Part shown: piece after piece, positions 44,874-57,151 of the stretch
How positions within the stretch are numbered: position 1 is the first letter of the stretch
How the letters are laid out: every line of letters begins with the position of its first letter
DNA from: Enterococcus mundtii
Lineage (GTDB): Bacteria; Bacillota; Bacilli; Lactobacillales; Enterococcaceae
Assembly: GCF_002947535.1 (NCBI RefSeq)
Contig: NZ_PUAP01000027.1
Span: 171,802 to 235,801 of the forward strand
DNA length: 64,000 bases
Direction of reading: 5' to 3'
Notes under the pieces: generated by a model
Seen by the model: the letters and a program-made list of their open reading frames with translations, nothing else
The model's database searches: none
Told to the model about the DNA's origin: nothing
Made by a program: the position numbers and the translations under genes

Positions 44874-45551
44874 ATGAAAGTTTTGATTGTTTTGACAAAT
44901 GTAGAAAAATACGACAATATCGAGCGTCCAACAGGTTTATGGTTAAGTGAATTGACTCATTTTTATGATGTATTAGTCAAAAACAAGATCGAAGCTGATT
45001 TTGTTAGCCCAAATGGCGGATACGTACCATTAGAACCAAAAAGTATATTAGATATGGACCAAGTGGATTGGACTTATTATCAAGATGAAGACTTTCGTAA
45101 TCGTGCGTTAGGCCAAACGTTACGTCCGGATGAAGTGGACCCAACAGAGTATACGGCGATTTATTATGCCGGTGGTCATGGAACGATGTGGGATTTCCCT
45201 GGATCAGAAAAATTAGCAGAGATTGGTTCTGCGATCTACAAAAATAATGGACTCGTATCAGCTGTTTGTCATGGTGTCGTAGGCTTGTTGCCTGTCGTTG
45301 ATGAAAACGGACAGTCCATTTTAGCTGGACGTAAAGTGACTGGCTTTAGTAATGAAGAAGAGGAATTAAACGGAACAACGAATAACGTACCATTCCTGAC
45401 CGAAGATTCACTGAAGGAAAAAGGTGCCGATTATCAGGCAGGGAAAGCTTTTACTGAAGTTGTTCATGCAGATGGGCGTTTATTAACAGGACAAAACCCA
45501 CAGTCTGCACATTTATTAGGAGAAAAAGTCGTTGCTGAATTGACGAAATAA
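44874..45551 (+). CDS. DJ-1/PfpI-family type 1 glutamine amidotransferase-like protein
   Basis: A 225-residue protein of the Hsp31/DJ-1 group. It begins MKVLIVLTNVEKYD and has YYAGGHGTMWDFPGS, the nucleophile elbow VSAVCHGVVGLLPV, and a C-terminal LLTGQNPQSAHLLGE. Members act on methylglyoxal (glutathione-independent glyoxalase III) or repair carbonyl damage. ATG at 44874 is chosen; the frame is open further up but overlaps the previous gene. Its place with an ene-reductase and AKR supports a carbonyl stress role. Confidence 0.87.
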   Translation: MKVLIVLTNVEKYDNIERPTGLWLSELTHFYDVLVKNKIEADFVSPNGGYVPLEPKSILDMDQVDWTYYQDEDFRNRALGQTLRPDEVDPTEYTAIYYAGGHGTMWDFPGSEKLAEIGSAIYKNNGLVSAVCHGVVGLLPVVDENGQSILAGRKVTGFSNEEEELNGTTNNVPFLTEDSLKEKGADYQAGKAFTEVVHADGRLLTGQNPQSAHLLGEKVVAELTK

Positions 45552-45574
45552 CGTGGAGTTTGGAGAGGAAATCA

Positions 45575-46438
45575 ATGATGGAAACACGGACCTTGAACAA
45601 CGGATTGACGATTCCTGTACTTGGATTTGGTGTCTTTCAAATCTGGGATCAAGAGGAATGTGAGCAAGTGGTTTTAGAAGGGTTGAATGCTGGCTATCGC
45701 CTGATTGATACTGCGGCTGTTTATTACAATGAAGAAGCCGTTGGTCGGGCAATCAAAAAAAGCGGGATTCCAAGAGAAGAAATCACTATCACAACCAAGT
45801 TATGGGTCACTGATGCTTCTTACGAGGGCGCATACAAAGCGTATGAACGTTCTTTGCAAAAATTAGGGGTGGACTACATTGATATTTTCTTGATCCATCA
45901 ACCTTACAATGATTATTATGGCGCATGGCGTGCCATGGAAGAACTCTATGATGCAGGCAAAGTAAAGGCGATCGGAGTCTCCAATTTTTCAACAGGTCGT
46001 TTGACTGATTTGATTTTGAATCATCGGATCAAGCCAGTGATCAACCAAATCGAACAACATCCGTACCGTCAACAAAAACAACAAAGAGAAACAGCGACGC
46101 ATTTTGATGTTGTGACCGAAGCGTGGAGTCCGTTCAACCAAGGAAAAGATGGGATCTTTGATGAACCAGTTTTAAAGGAATTAGCTGAAAAATACCATAA
46201 AACTGTCCCACAAATCATCCTACGTTGGCAAACACAGCTAGGGATCATCACGATCCCTAAGTCTGTCCATGTGGATCGTATGAAGCAAAATATCGCTATT
46301 TTTGATTTCCGATTATCAGAAGAAGAAGTGACTTTGATCGAACAGCTCGATCAAGCACCAGAGTCGACCGGACCTCGTGAACATCGAACCTTAGTTGAAA
46401 ATCTGCATAATATCTCGATTGATCAAGCAAAACAGTAA
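45575..46438 (+). CDS. aldo/keto reductase
   Basis: A 287-residue AKR. It has GYRLIDTAAVYYNEEAVG (catalytic Asp and Tyr), TITTKLWV (Lys), DIFLIHQPY (His), GVSNFSTGRL and IPKSVHVDRMKQN for NADPH. It reduces aldehydes and ketones, for instance diketogulonate or methylglyoxal types. GAGAGGA precedes ATG 45575, and a second ATG follows at 45578. It is the last gene of the operon. Confidence 0.9.
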   Translation: MMETRTLNNGLTIPVLGFGVFQIWDQEECEQVVLEGLNAGYRLIDTAAVYYNEEAVGRAIKKSGIPREEITITTKLWVTDASYEGAYKAYERSLQKLGVDYIDIFLIHQPYNDYYGAWRAMEELYDAGKVKAIGVSNFSTGRLTDLILNHRIKPVINQIEQHPYRQQKQQRETATHFDVVTEAWSPFNQGKDGIFDEPVLKELAEKYHKTVPQIILRWQTQLGIITIPKSVHVDRMKQNIAIFDFRLSEEEVTLIEQLDQAPESTGPREHRTLVENLHNISIDQAKQ

Positions 46439-46443
46439 ATGAT

Positions 46444-46688
46444 ATGTTGACTTATTTTAATCAATATATAGATCGATGGATAACACAGCTCTGGCAAGGT
46501 TTATTACCCACTCTTCCTTCCAATGATTTAGATCGAATGGCATTCACATTGAATCTGATGGGTTATTATCAAGCAAAGAACCCATCGAGGAAGAAAAGGC
46601 GTTTGTGCGTATGCTAGGCACACTACCGTCACCAAAAGAAAGAAAACTCGAATTACCTACACCTATTCAAGAAAGTAAAAATTTTTGA
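46444..46688 (+). pseudogene. frameshifted small gene of unknown function
   Basis: From ATG 46444 an open frame gives LTYFNQYIDRWITQLWQGLL and goes on to NLMGYYQAKNP. After one base shift near 46580 it continues IEEEKAFVRMLGTLPSPKER and ends ESKNF at a TGA. The two halves join naturally as one protein of about 80 residues. I do not recognise it, and no strong ribosome site is present. Confidence 0.4.
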
Positions 46689-46757
46689 TGCGAGTATGTA
46701 TCGAGTTAAGATCAATTGAGCAAACCAGATGTAGAAAGAGAATAAAGATGTGAATAG

Positions 46758-46806
46758 AGACTTGTAGTAATCCAAAAGAGTTTTTGGTCTTACTACAGGT
46801 CTTTGT
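46758..46806 (+). terminator. Terminator after the aldo-keto reductase operon
   Basis: AGACTTGTAGTAA pairs with TTACTACAGGTCT across a 19-nt loop, followed by TTGTTTATT. Confidence 0.65.
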
Positions 46807-46902
46807 TTATTCACAATAAATAGAGGCAGCCAACTTTGATTTGTATAAGTGTGATATTCATAGAATAGGAGAATAGATTACCTTGCACGATTAAAAAGAT
46901 TT

Positions 46903-47505
46903 TTATCCGTGTGGATCTAGTAACGTAGATTTTAGAAAAGTTTCCACCAACTCTTGAATTTCTCTTTGTCTGAAAAAAGGAATTTCTAAGTACAGCACCC
47001 TATTATCTAAACACCACTGTCTTTTTATTTCCATATTTCTTAGTATGTTTTGAAAACGTTTAGTAGTAGCTCTTTTCTTGAAGTAGTGATGAACACCATG
47101 ATATTCAATAAAGTACCATTGATTATTTTGTTGAAATGAAAGATCAATTCTTAAAGGACGATTCTCGACTGTAGTAAGATTTTTGAACGTTCGCTCCCGA
47201 TAATACTGAATATTCTTAGAGTTAAGTATTTGAGCAATAAGTTGTATCTGCCAGCTAGGTTGTGAGTGTAATAGTGGAAATTGTTTATACATTTTTTGTG
47301 CATCAGGATGATAAGACATACTCACAATAAAAACTTTTTTCTTTTGACCATTGATGTGAATAGAGGAATTCGTATGGATATGGAGCCTATCCTGATAATA
47401 ATAAGGGAGGTACCAATCATAAATTTTTTTCATGACTTTCCCGTTTTTTACAAAAGCAACGGTTACGATGTTGAAATTTTCTTTGATATAAACTAGTTCA
47501 TTCAT
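46903..47505 (-). CDS. orphan nuclease-like protein (IEYxGxxH motif)
   Basis: A 200-residue protein. The C-terminal half has RPLRIDLSFQQNNQWYFIEY then HGVHHYF, near residues 128-153. This looks like the PD-(D/E)XK-type IEYDGxQHY nuclease core seen in Vsr-like, homing and phage endonucleases, but with histidine where aspartate is usual. An N-terminal half with YYQDRLHIHTNSSI shows no known domain. No methyltransferase or other partner is adjacent. Start at 47505 is a choice over a TTG two codons upstream, and neither has a strong ribosome site. AT-rich surroundings suggest acquired DNA. Confidence 0.5.
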   Translation of the reverse strand: MNELVYIKENFNIVTVAFVKNGKVMKKIYDWYLPYYYQDRLHIHTNSSIHINGQKKKVFIVSMSYHPDAQKMYKQFPLLHSQPSWQIQLIAQILNSKNIQYYRERTFKNLTTVENRPLRIDLSFQQNNQWYFIEYHGVHHYFKKRATTKRFQNILRNMEIKRQWCLDNRVLYLEIPFFRQREIQELVETFLKSTLLDPHG

Positions 47506-48168
47506 AAGCAATCAACTCTTTCTTATACATATATTTGTGGATTTCTCTGCTAAAAGTAGTGATCTGTAATAGGAGGTACTTATGGAATCCTTAAGGCGGA
47601 GAGAACAAACTAATGCCATAGCTCCTCAACAGATGAAATTTATTTCTATGTAAACATGCAATCGTTTTTTCTATTTTGCTTCGTCAAAAAAATGTCTTTT
47701 TTTGTATATATTATATATACGCAAAACAAACTAAAATCAATTTTTCACCTTGTTGCTCAAGTAAAAGTACTATTTTTACAGGTTAGAAAAACGCTATTAT
47801 AAAAGTAACTTCTGAGGGAAATAAGTCGGAATATTAGAAATTACCGGAGCGGATTTTTGCAAGTCTAAGCTCTTTTCTAAAATCTCCAACTCCAAGAAGT
47901 AATTTTAGTTAAATAGTGGATAGATCAAAAAAGTTGTTAAAAATTGATCACCAAAAACTATTGAATTTAGAAATAAACATGTCACCTAAAATATAATTAG
48001 AAAAACTCAACAAATTACATCTGAAAAAATAAGATAGACAGCTAAGAAGTAGTTAAGAAAATCAACTACTGATTTTTGCATCATTTCTCTTTTATGAGTT
48101 TGATATAATCAAATATATGATGATATTGAAATATTTTGAGTTTGTTTCACTCAATAGGAGGAGATAAT
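47506..48168. other. AT-rich gap with one tiny open frame
   Basis: About 660 bp. At 47582-47653 a 23-codon frame (MESLRRREQTNAIAPQQMKF ...) follows a strong AGGAGG, which looks like a gene start cut short. The rest has T-rich tracts and TATATATTATATATA-like sequence but no further gene, terminator or repeat that I can support. Confidence 0.4.
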
Positions 48169-48453
48169 GTGAAAACAAAAGAGAAAGCAAAAAAAGGAAG
48201 AATACAAGTCGGAATTGATAAAGAGCTAAAAGAAAACGCAGAACAAATATTAGAAGAACTTGGTTTGAATGCGACAACAGCAATTACCATTTTATATAAG
48301 CAAGTTGTATCAAGAGGTGAGTTTCCAATAGAAATAAAATTGAATGAAGAAGAAAGACAAGCAATCAAGTTGCGCCAATTAACAAAAAGTATGCCTGTTA
48401 AATTGCTTGATACAGATGAAAAGCTAAATGAGTGGCTAAATGAATACGAATGA
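48169..48453 (+). CDS. RelB/DinJ-type antitoxin, orphaned
   Basis: A 94-residue antitoxin. The ribbon-helix-helix part is GRIQVGIDKELKENAEQILE with LGLNATTAITILYKQVV. The C-terminal part is the toxin-binding tail, with a final LNEWLNEYE. Start is GTG 48169 with AGGAGG 8 bp upstream. The downstream toxin gene overlaps by 14 bp and is broken, so the antitoxin is alone. Confidence 0.82.
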   Translation: MKTKEKAKKGRIQVGIDKELKENAEQILEELGLNATTAITILYKQVVSRGEFPIEIKLNEEERQAIKLRQLTKSMPVKLLDTDEKLNEWLNEYE

Positions 48454-48786
48454 AATAGTAATAGTTTATGTGGCTTACACTGACAAATAAGGTGGAACGA
48501 AAAGACCTATATTGGTTGTACAAGATAAAAATACTATATTGAATTTTTTAGTATCACTAGTCAATATGAACATAAGTCAAAAAAGATAAAACAAGTATAT
48601 TTTCCTATCAAAGATTGGAAAAAGTCAGTTCTACATAAGGTTTCATGGATAGACGTTGGTATGTTAAGAGCAATACCTAAAGGAAATGAAAAAATAAAAT
48701 ACGCCAAGGTAGGTACGCTAACGAAAGAAGATGGCGCTCGATTGATTGAATTCATCAAAAACTTACAACAAAACGAGAAGTTGTGA
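48440..48786 (+). pseudogene. broken type II toxin (MazF/PemK-like)
   Basis: Overlaps the antitoxin end. It begins MNTNEIVIVYVAYTDK and stops at TAA 48488 (CAA to TAA change likely), continues GGTKRPILVVQDKNTILNF, then shifts frame in a T run near 48545. After the shift come KIKQVYFPIKDWKKSVLHKV, then SWIDVGMLRAIPKGN. The KRPILV segment and size suit MazF/PemK-like toxins. The final codons TTG TGA belong to the following repeat element. Confidence 0.7.
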
Positions 48787-48875
48787 CAAAAGTGTTCAAC
48801 TCCGAAAATTGTTCTTCAAATTGTTGGTTTTTCACGCTTATTTCTGTAAGAGCTACTTCTGGAACACCGTTTATC
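48781..48875. repeat. Dispersed hairpin element, overlapping a stop codon
   Basis: Starts TTGTGACAAAAGTGTTCAAC and ends GAGCTACTTCTGGAACACCG. The middle part repeats exactly the loop CGAAAATTGTTCTTCAAATT of the element at 42934. Its first bases provide the last leucine and TGA stop of the broken toxin gene. Confidence 0.75.
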
Positions 48876-48957
48876 CCCACGATTCCCTTTACTGATTGAA
48901 ACGTTTTCTAAGAAATGATACTCTAAGGATAACAGATGAAAAAGAGGAGAATATCAT

Positions 48958-50245
48958 ATGAGGATCGTAATCGTCGGTGGCTCATTTGCGGGCATTCAGG
49001 CAGCTATTTCTTTGCGCAACGACTGTCCAGAAAGTGAGATAATCATTATTGAGAAGCAAGCGCGGATAGGCTTTATCCCGAATAGTGTCAATTTGATCTT
49101 AAAAGGGGAATTTCATGAAGAAGCGCACCATTATTGGATGACAAAAGAGCAACTGACTCAAGAACATCAGATAGCAGTACGAACAGAAACAGAAGTGACT
49201 GCGCTAAACAGCGATAAAAACCAAATCCAATTAAAAGATGGGGAAATATTGTCTTTCGATTTTCTTGTGATTGCGACAGGCTCACAACAACGTTTCCGTT
49301 TTAGTACACAAGAAAACGACACGATTTGGACAATCAAAGATCCTAAAACTTCGCAACAATTCCAACAACGTATCGGAAAGGCACAAAAAATCGCAGTCAT
49401 CGGTGCAGGGCAAGTCGGTTTGGAATTAATCGAAGGATTAGCGAACTTAGGAAAAGAACTTCATCTGTATGAAAGCCAAGCGACGGTTTTATTCCGCTAT
49501 TTTGATCCAGAGATGATCAAGCCGTTGTATCGTGAGCTGGAAAATCGAGGTATTCGTTTTTTCTTAAACGAACAAGTGCAAGAAATCATTGAAACAGAAC
49601 AAACCGAGATCTTCACGGAAAAAAGAAGTGAGACGTATGATCTAGTCTTGTTGGCAAATTACACCCGTCCAGATAATCAGTTATGGGAAGCGTCTTTGCA
49701 ATTGAATGATGATGGGACGATCTGGGTAAATGACTACCTGCAAACGTCACAGGAAAATATTTATGCGATCGGTGATGCCATCCAAGTAACTTATCGACCA
49801 ACGCAAGAAAAGATGTACGTGTCTTTAGTCAACAATGCGATTCGAACGGCGAAGATCGCGAGTAAAAATATCAGTGGGCAACAAAAGAAAGATTTAGGCA
49901 CGTATCGACCCATCGGTAATCATTGGTTCGGGCATTATTTTGGAAGTGTCGGTTTAACAGAAAGCGAAAGTATCTTTTATCCTGGAAAAATCAACACACA
50001 ATTTTTAACGACCAGAGCTTCTGCGACAAATCAAGAATCAATCAAAATAAAAGTGCTATTGACGGAAGAAGGAAAATTGCTGGGGGCGCAATGTCATAGC
50101 CGAGCAGTGATTTTCTATCTTTTAGACCGACTGACTGTAGCAGTTGAGGAAGGATGGACACTCGCAGACCTGGAAGCACGCGAATTCTTCTTTCAACCAG
50201 AGTATCGAGCGCCAATAGCTCTTGTAAAGGTGGTTGATCCTTTCG

Positions 50246-50256
<11 letters not shown>
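48958..50256 (+). CDS. FAD-dependent NAD(P)H oxidoreductase, Npx/CoA-disulfide reductase fold, without the redox cysteine
   Basis: A 432-residue flavoprotein. The N-terminal FAD motif is VIVGGSFAGIQAA. The NAD motif is KIAVIGAGQVGLELIEGLA, and the second FAD motif is ENIYAIGDA. The C-terminal dimerisation domain is normal. The position of the catalytic cysteine in NADH oxidase/peroxidase (SCG after the first FAD helix) reads GFIPNSVNLILKG, with no cysteine. It therefore cannot work by the usual Cys-sulfenate or CoA-disulfide mechanism. The next gene overlaps it by 11 bp. Confidence 0.82.
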
Positions 50257-53318
<3,062 letters not shown>

Positions 53319-53334
53319 AGGGAGGGAACACAAG

Positions 53335-55158
53335 ATGTTTTCAAAAAAAACAAGACAAGATAACATTGACCACATGAAACAAGAAGAATTAGACCTTTTG
53401 ATTATCGGGGGCGGAATCACTGGTGCAGGTGTCGCAATCCAAGCAGCAGCTTCAGGTATCAAAACTGGGTTGATCGAAATGCAGGATTTTGCAGAAGGAA
53501 CGTCTTCACGCTCAACCAAATTAGTTCATGGGGGGATTCGTTACCTAAAAACGTTTGACGTTGAAGTGGTAGCAGATACTGTAGGTGAACGTGCAGTGGT
53601 ACAACAAGTGGCACCGCATATCCCTAAACCAGATCCGATGTTATTGCCAATCTATGAAGGAGAAGGCGCAACGACCTTCAATATGTTCTCAGTGAAAGTA
53701 GCGATGGATCTTTATGATAAATTAGCAAAAGTAACTGGAACGAAGTATGAAAACTATACGTTGACACCTGAAGAAGTGCTTGAACGTGAGCCGTTTCTAA
53801 AAAAAGATGGTTTAACAGGTGCCGGTGTCTACTTGGATTTCCGTAACAATGATTCCCGTTTAGTGATCGATAATATCAAAAAAGCGGCAGAAGATGGAGC
53901 ATATCTAGTCAGCAAAATGAAAGCTACCGGTTTTATCTATGATGGCGATCAAATCATCGGAGTTAAAGCGCGTGACTTGTTAAGCGATGAAGTCATTGAG
54001 ATCCGAGCAAAAGTAGTGATCAACACAAGTGGACCATGGGTGGATAAGATCCGCAACCTGAACTTCAAGCGTGCGATCTCACCAAAAATGCGTCCGACAA
54101 AAGGTGTCCATTTAGTAGTAGATGCGAAGAAATTGCCTGTGCCACAGCCTACTTATTTCGATACAGGAAAACAAGATGGTCGGATGGTCTTTGCGATCCC
54201 TCGTGAAAACAAAACGTATTTTGGGACAACAGATACCGATTACCAAGGTGATTTTACAGACCCTCAAGTAACACAAGAAGATGTGGATTACTTACTAGAT
54301 GTGATCAATCATCGTTATCCAGAAGCAAATATCACTTTGGCTGATATCGAATCAAGTTGGGCAGGATTACGACCGTTATTAATCGGCAACGCCGGTTCTG
54401 ACTACAACGGTGGTGACAACGGTTCGATCTCTGATAAAAGCTTCCGTAAAGTCGTTGATACGGTAACGGATTATAAAGAAAGCAAGGTATCACGAGTAGA
54501 AGTCGAAGATGTGTTGAATCACTTAGAAAGTAGTCGTGATGAAAAAGCGCCATCAACTGTTTCTCGCGGTAGTTCATTAGAACGTGAACCAGATGGACTA
54601 GTTACTTTATCTGGTGGTAAAATCACCGATTATCGCAAAATGGCAGAAGGCGCGATGAAATTGATCCGTCAACTGTTACAAGAAGAGTATGGTGTAACGG
54701 TAAAAGAGATTGATTCCAAGACTTACTCGATCTCAGGCGGGGATTTTGATCCGACAAAACAAGAAGAAATGGTCGAAGAATATACAAAAATCGGTGTAGA
54801 AGCAGGTCTTGATGAAACAGATGCTGCCTATATCGCAGATTTCTACGGAACAAATGCGAAACGCATCTTTGAATTAGCCAAAGAAATGAGTCCTTATCCA
54901 GGATTGTCCTTAGCAGAATCTGCTCGTTTGCGTTACGGATTAGAAAACGAAATGGTCTTAGTTCCAGGTGACTATTTGATTCGCCGTACCAACCATCTAC
55001 TTTTTGAAAGAGATCAGTTAGATGCCATCAAACAACCGATCATTGATGCAATTGCTTCATACTTTGATTGGACAGACGAAGAGAAAGAACGTGAAACGCA
55101 ACATTTAGAGCAACTGATCGCTGAGTCAGACTTACGTGACCTGAAAGGAGAAAAATAA
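53335..55158 (+). CDS. glpO: alpha-glycerophosphate oxidase
   Basis: A 607-residue FAD enzyme that oxidises glycerol 3-phosphate to dihydroxyacetone phosphate, with O2 giving H2O2. FAD motif is LLIIGGGITGAGVAIQAA, followed by GTSSRSTKLVHGGIRYL. The 50-residue charged insert (about residues 360-410, SDYNGGDNGSISDKSF and beyond) separates GlpO from GlpD dehydrogenases. GGGAGGG precedes ATG 53335. It lies between glpK and glpF. Confidence 0.94.
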   Translation: MFSKKTRQDNIDHMKQEELDLLIIGGGITGAGVAIQAAASGIKTGLIEMQDFAEGTSSRSTKLVHGGIRYLKTFDVEVVADTVGERAVVQQVAPHIPKPDPMLLPIYEGEGATTFNMFSVKVAMDLYDKLAKVTGTKYENYTLTPEEVLEREPFLKKDGLTGAGVYLDFRNNDSRLVIDNIKKAAEDGAYLVSKMKATGFIYDGDQIIGVKARDLLSDEVIEIRAKVVINTSGPWVDKIRNLNFKRAISPKMRPTKGVHLVVDAKKLPVPQPTYFDTGKQDGRMVFAIPRENKTYFGTTDTDYQGDFTDPQVTQEDVDYLLDVINHRYPEANITLADIESSWAGLRPLLIGNAGSDYNGGDNGSISDKSFRKVVDTVTDYKESKVSRVEVEDVLNHLESSRDEKAPSTVSRGSSLEREPDGLVTLSGGKITDYRKMAEGAMKLIRQLLQEEYGVTVKEIDSKTYSISGGDFDPTKQEEMVEEYTKIGVEAGLDETDAAYIADFYGTNAKRIFELAKEMSPYPGLSLAESARLRYGLENEMVLVPGDYLIRRTNHLLFERDQLDAIKQPIIDAIASYFDWTDEEKERETQHLEQLIAESDLRDLKGEK

Positions 55159-55159
55159 A

Positions 55160-55876
55160 ATGAATGCAGACATGACCCAAATCATGGGGGAATTTATTGG
55201 AACGATGATTTTGATCCTTTTAGGGGACGGCGTATGTGCGGCAGTTAATTTAAACAAAAGTAAAGCACAAGCCTCCGGTTGGATCGTCATTGCATTTGGT
55301 TGGGCGATGGCTGTGACGATGGCAGTATTTATTTCAGGATTCATGGGACCCGCTCATTTAAATCCTGCGGTAACACTTGGGATGGCAATGACAGGGGCGA
55401 TCGGTTGGAATTTGGTTTTCCCATTCATCATCGCGCAATTACTAGGTGCGATCGTTGGTGCGGTACTTGTTTGGTTATCTTATTTGCCACATTGGTCAGC
55501 AACAAAGGATCAAGGGGCAATCTTAGGAACCTTTGCAACTGGACCAGCTATCCGCAACTATCCGGCTAACTTTATCACAGAGTTGATCGGTACGTTCGTT
55601 TTAGTCTTAGGACTATTGGCATTTGGTCAAACAGAATTTGCTGGCGGAACAAATGTCTTTGCTGTTGGAGGATTGATTTTAGCTATCGGGTTATCACTAG
55701 GTGGTTCAACAGGATATGCGATCAATCCAGCTCGTGACTTAGGTCCACGTATCGCTCATGCGATTTTACCAATCGCTAATAAAGGTGGTTCTGACTGGGG
55801 TTATTCATGGGTACCGATTGCAGGACCAATGGTTGGAGCAATCATCGCAGTAGGTATGTACACGTTAATGGTTTAA
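55160..55876 (+). CDS. glpF: glycerol uptake facilitator
   Basis: A 238-residue aquaglyceroporin with six membrane helices and the two NPA-type motifs, AHLNPAVTLGMA and GYAINPARDLGPR. The aspartate after the second NPAR marks a glycerol channel rather than a water channel. It starts one base after the glpO stop and ends the operon at a strong terminator. Confidence 0.95.
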   Translation: MNADMTQIMGEFIGTMILILLGDGVCAAVNLNKSKAQASGWIVIAFGWAMAVTMAVFISGFMGPAHLNPAVTLGMAMTGAIGWNLVFPFIIAQLLGAIVGAVLVWLSYLPHWSATKDQGAILGTFATGPAIRNYPANFITELIGTFVLVLGLLAFGQTEFAGGTNVFAVGGLILAIGLSLGGSTGYAINPARDLGPRIAHAILPIANKGGSDWGYSWVPIAGPMVGAIIAVGMYTLMV

Positions 55877-55907
55877 TATAGTAGATTTTCTATATAAAAA
55901 ATAAAAT

Positions 55908-55956
55908 AAATGGTTCTCTTGGTCGTTATTCACAAACCGAGAGAACCATTTTTAAT
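55908..55956. terminator. Bidirectional terminator between glp and rha operons
   Basis: AAATGGTTCTCTTGGT pairs with ACCGAGAGAACCATTT, followed by TTTAA; the other side is A-rich, serving the converging fucO transcript. Confidence 0.88.
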
Positions 55957-55994
55957 TGATCAGCCAAGTTGTAATCACAAGAGATACAACAAAG

Positions 55995-57146
55995 TTACAT
56001 CAAGCTTTGATAAATAGCGATGATTTCTGCCACGTTCGTTTCTCTTGGATTTCCTGGGGTACAGACATCATTGAACGCATCTTCAGCAATTTTTGCAATA
56101 TCCGCTTCTTTGACACCTAGTTCGGAAATCGTCGCAGGAATACCAACTTTCTTCGCCAAAGCGTCAATCGCTTCACAAGCGGCATCACGAATGTCCTCGA
56201 TGGAACGAGATTCTGCGTCTTTAATGTTCAGCGCCTTCGCGATTTCTCGATATTTATTGCCTGTAAACTCTTTATTGTATTTCATGACGGTTGGTAATAA
56301 GGCAGCGCAAGCGACGCCGTGGGGGATATCATACCATGCAGATAATGGATGCGCCATCCCATGGACAAGTCCTAACCCGACATTTGAAAAGCCCATCCCT
56401 GCAAGGTATTGGCCTAAAGCCATGTCTTCTCGGCCTTTCGGATCACCCGCAACGGAATCGGCCAAGCTACGACCGATGACCTCAATGGCTTTGAGATGGA
56501 ACATATCACTCATTTCCCATGCGCCTTTCGTGATCAATCCCTCGATAGCATGAGTCATCGCATCCATCCCAGTTGCCGCACACAAGGATTTCGGCATGCC
56601 CATCATCAAATCACTGTCAACAAAGGCGACGATTGGAATATCATGGGGATCAACACATACAAATTTACGAGAACGCTCTTTGTCAGTGATCACATAGTTG
56701 ATTGTGACTTCAGCCGCCGTTCCAGAAGTAGTGGGAACAGCTAGAATCGGCAAGCTTGGATATTTCGTATCTGCCACGCCTTCTAAACTACGGACATCAG
56801 AAAACTCAGGGTTTGTCACAATGATCCCAATGGCTTTGGCTGTGTCGATCGGTGAACCTCCACCAATTGCAAGGATCACATCCGCTTTCGCTGTTTGAAC
56901 GAAAGCCACGCCCTCTTTGACATTCTCGATCGTTGGATTAGGTACGATACCGTCGTAGATTTCATAAGCGATCTCTGCCTCATCTAATAAGGTGGTGACT
57001 TTTGCTACGACACCGATTTTATGCAACTCTTTATCGGTGATCACCACCGCTTTTTTGAAATTTCTTGCATGAAATTCCGTTGGGATCGCTGCAATAGCCC
57101 CTTTTCCATGATAAGATGTTTCATTTAAAATCATTCGATTTGCCAT
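55995..57146 (-). CDS. fucO: lactaldehyde reductase (iron-containing alcohol dehydrogenase)
   Basis: A 383-residue group III alcohol dehydrogenase. The NAD site is ILAIGGGSPIDTAKAIG. Iron ligands lie in TGMDAMTHAIEG and GLVHGMAHPLSAWYDIPHG. Sequence is FucO-like throughout. It reduces L-lactaldehyde from the rhamnulose-1-phosphate aldolase to 1,2-propanediol. It is the last gene of the minus-strand rha operon, 5 bp from the acetyltransferase gene. Confidence 0.92.
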   Translation of the reverse strand: MANRMILNETSYHGKGAIAAIPTEFHARNFKKAVVITDKELHKIGVVAKVTTLLDEAEIAYEIYDGIVPNPTIENVKEGVAFVQTAKADVILAIGGGSPIDTAKAIGIIVTNPEFSDVRSLEGVADTKYPSLPILAVPTTSGTAAEVTINYVITDKERSRKFVCVDPHDIPIVAFVDSDLMMGMPKSLCAATGMDAMTHAIEGLITKGAWEMSDMFHLKAIEVIGRSLADSVAGDPKGREDMALGQYLAGMGFSNVGLGLVHGMAHPLSAWYDIPHGVACAALLPTVMKYNKEFTGNKYREIAKALNIKDAESRSIEDIRDAACEAIDALAKKVGIPATISELGVKEADIAKIAEDAFNDVCTPGNPRETNVAEIIAIYQSLM

Positions 57147-57151
57147 TTGGT

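Noticed and set aside
47654..48168. Further gene in the AT-rich gap
   Set aside because: Only short frames without ribosome sites or recognisable content are present.
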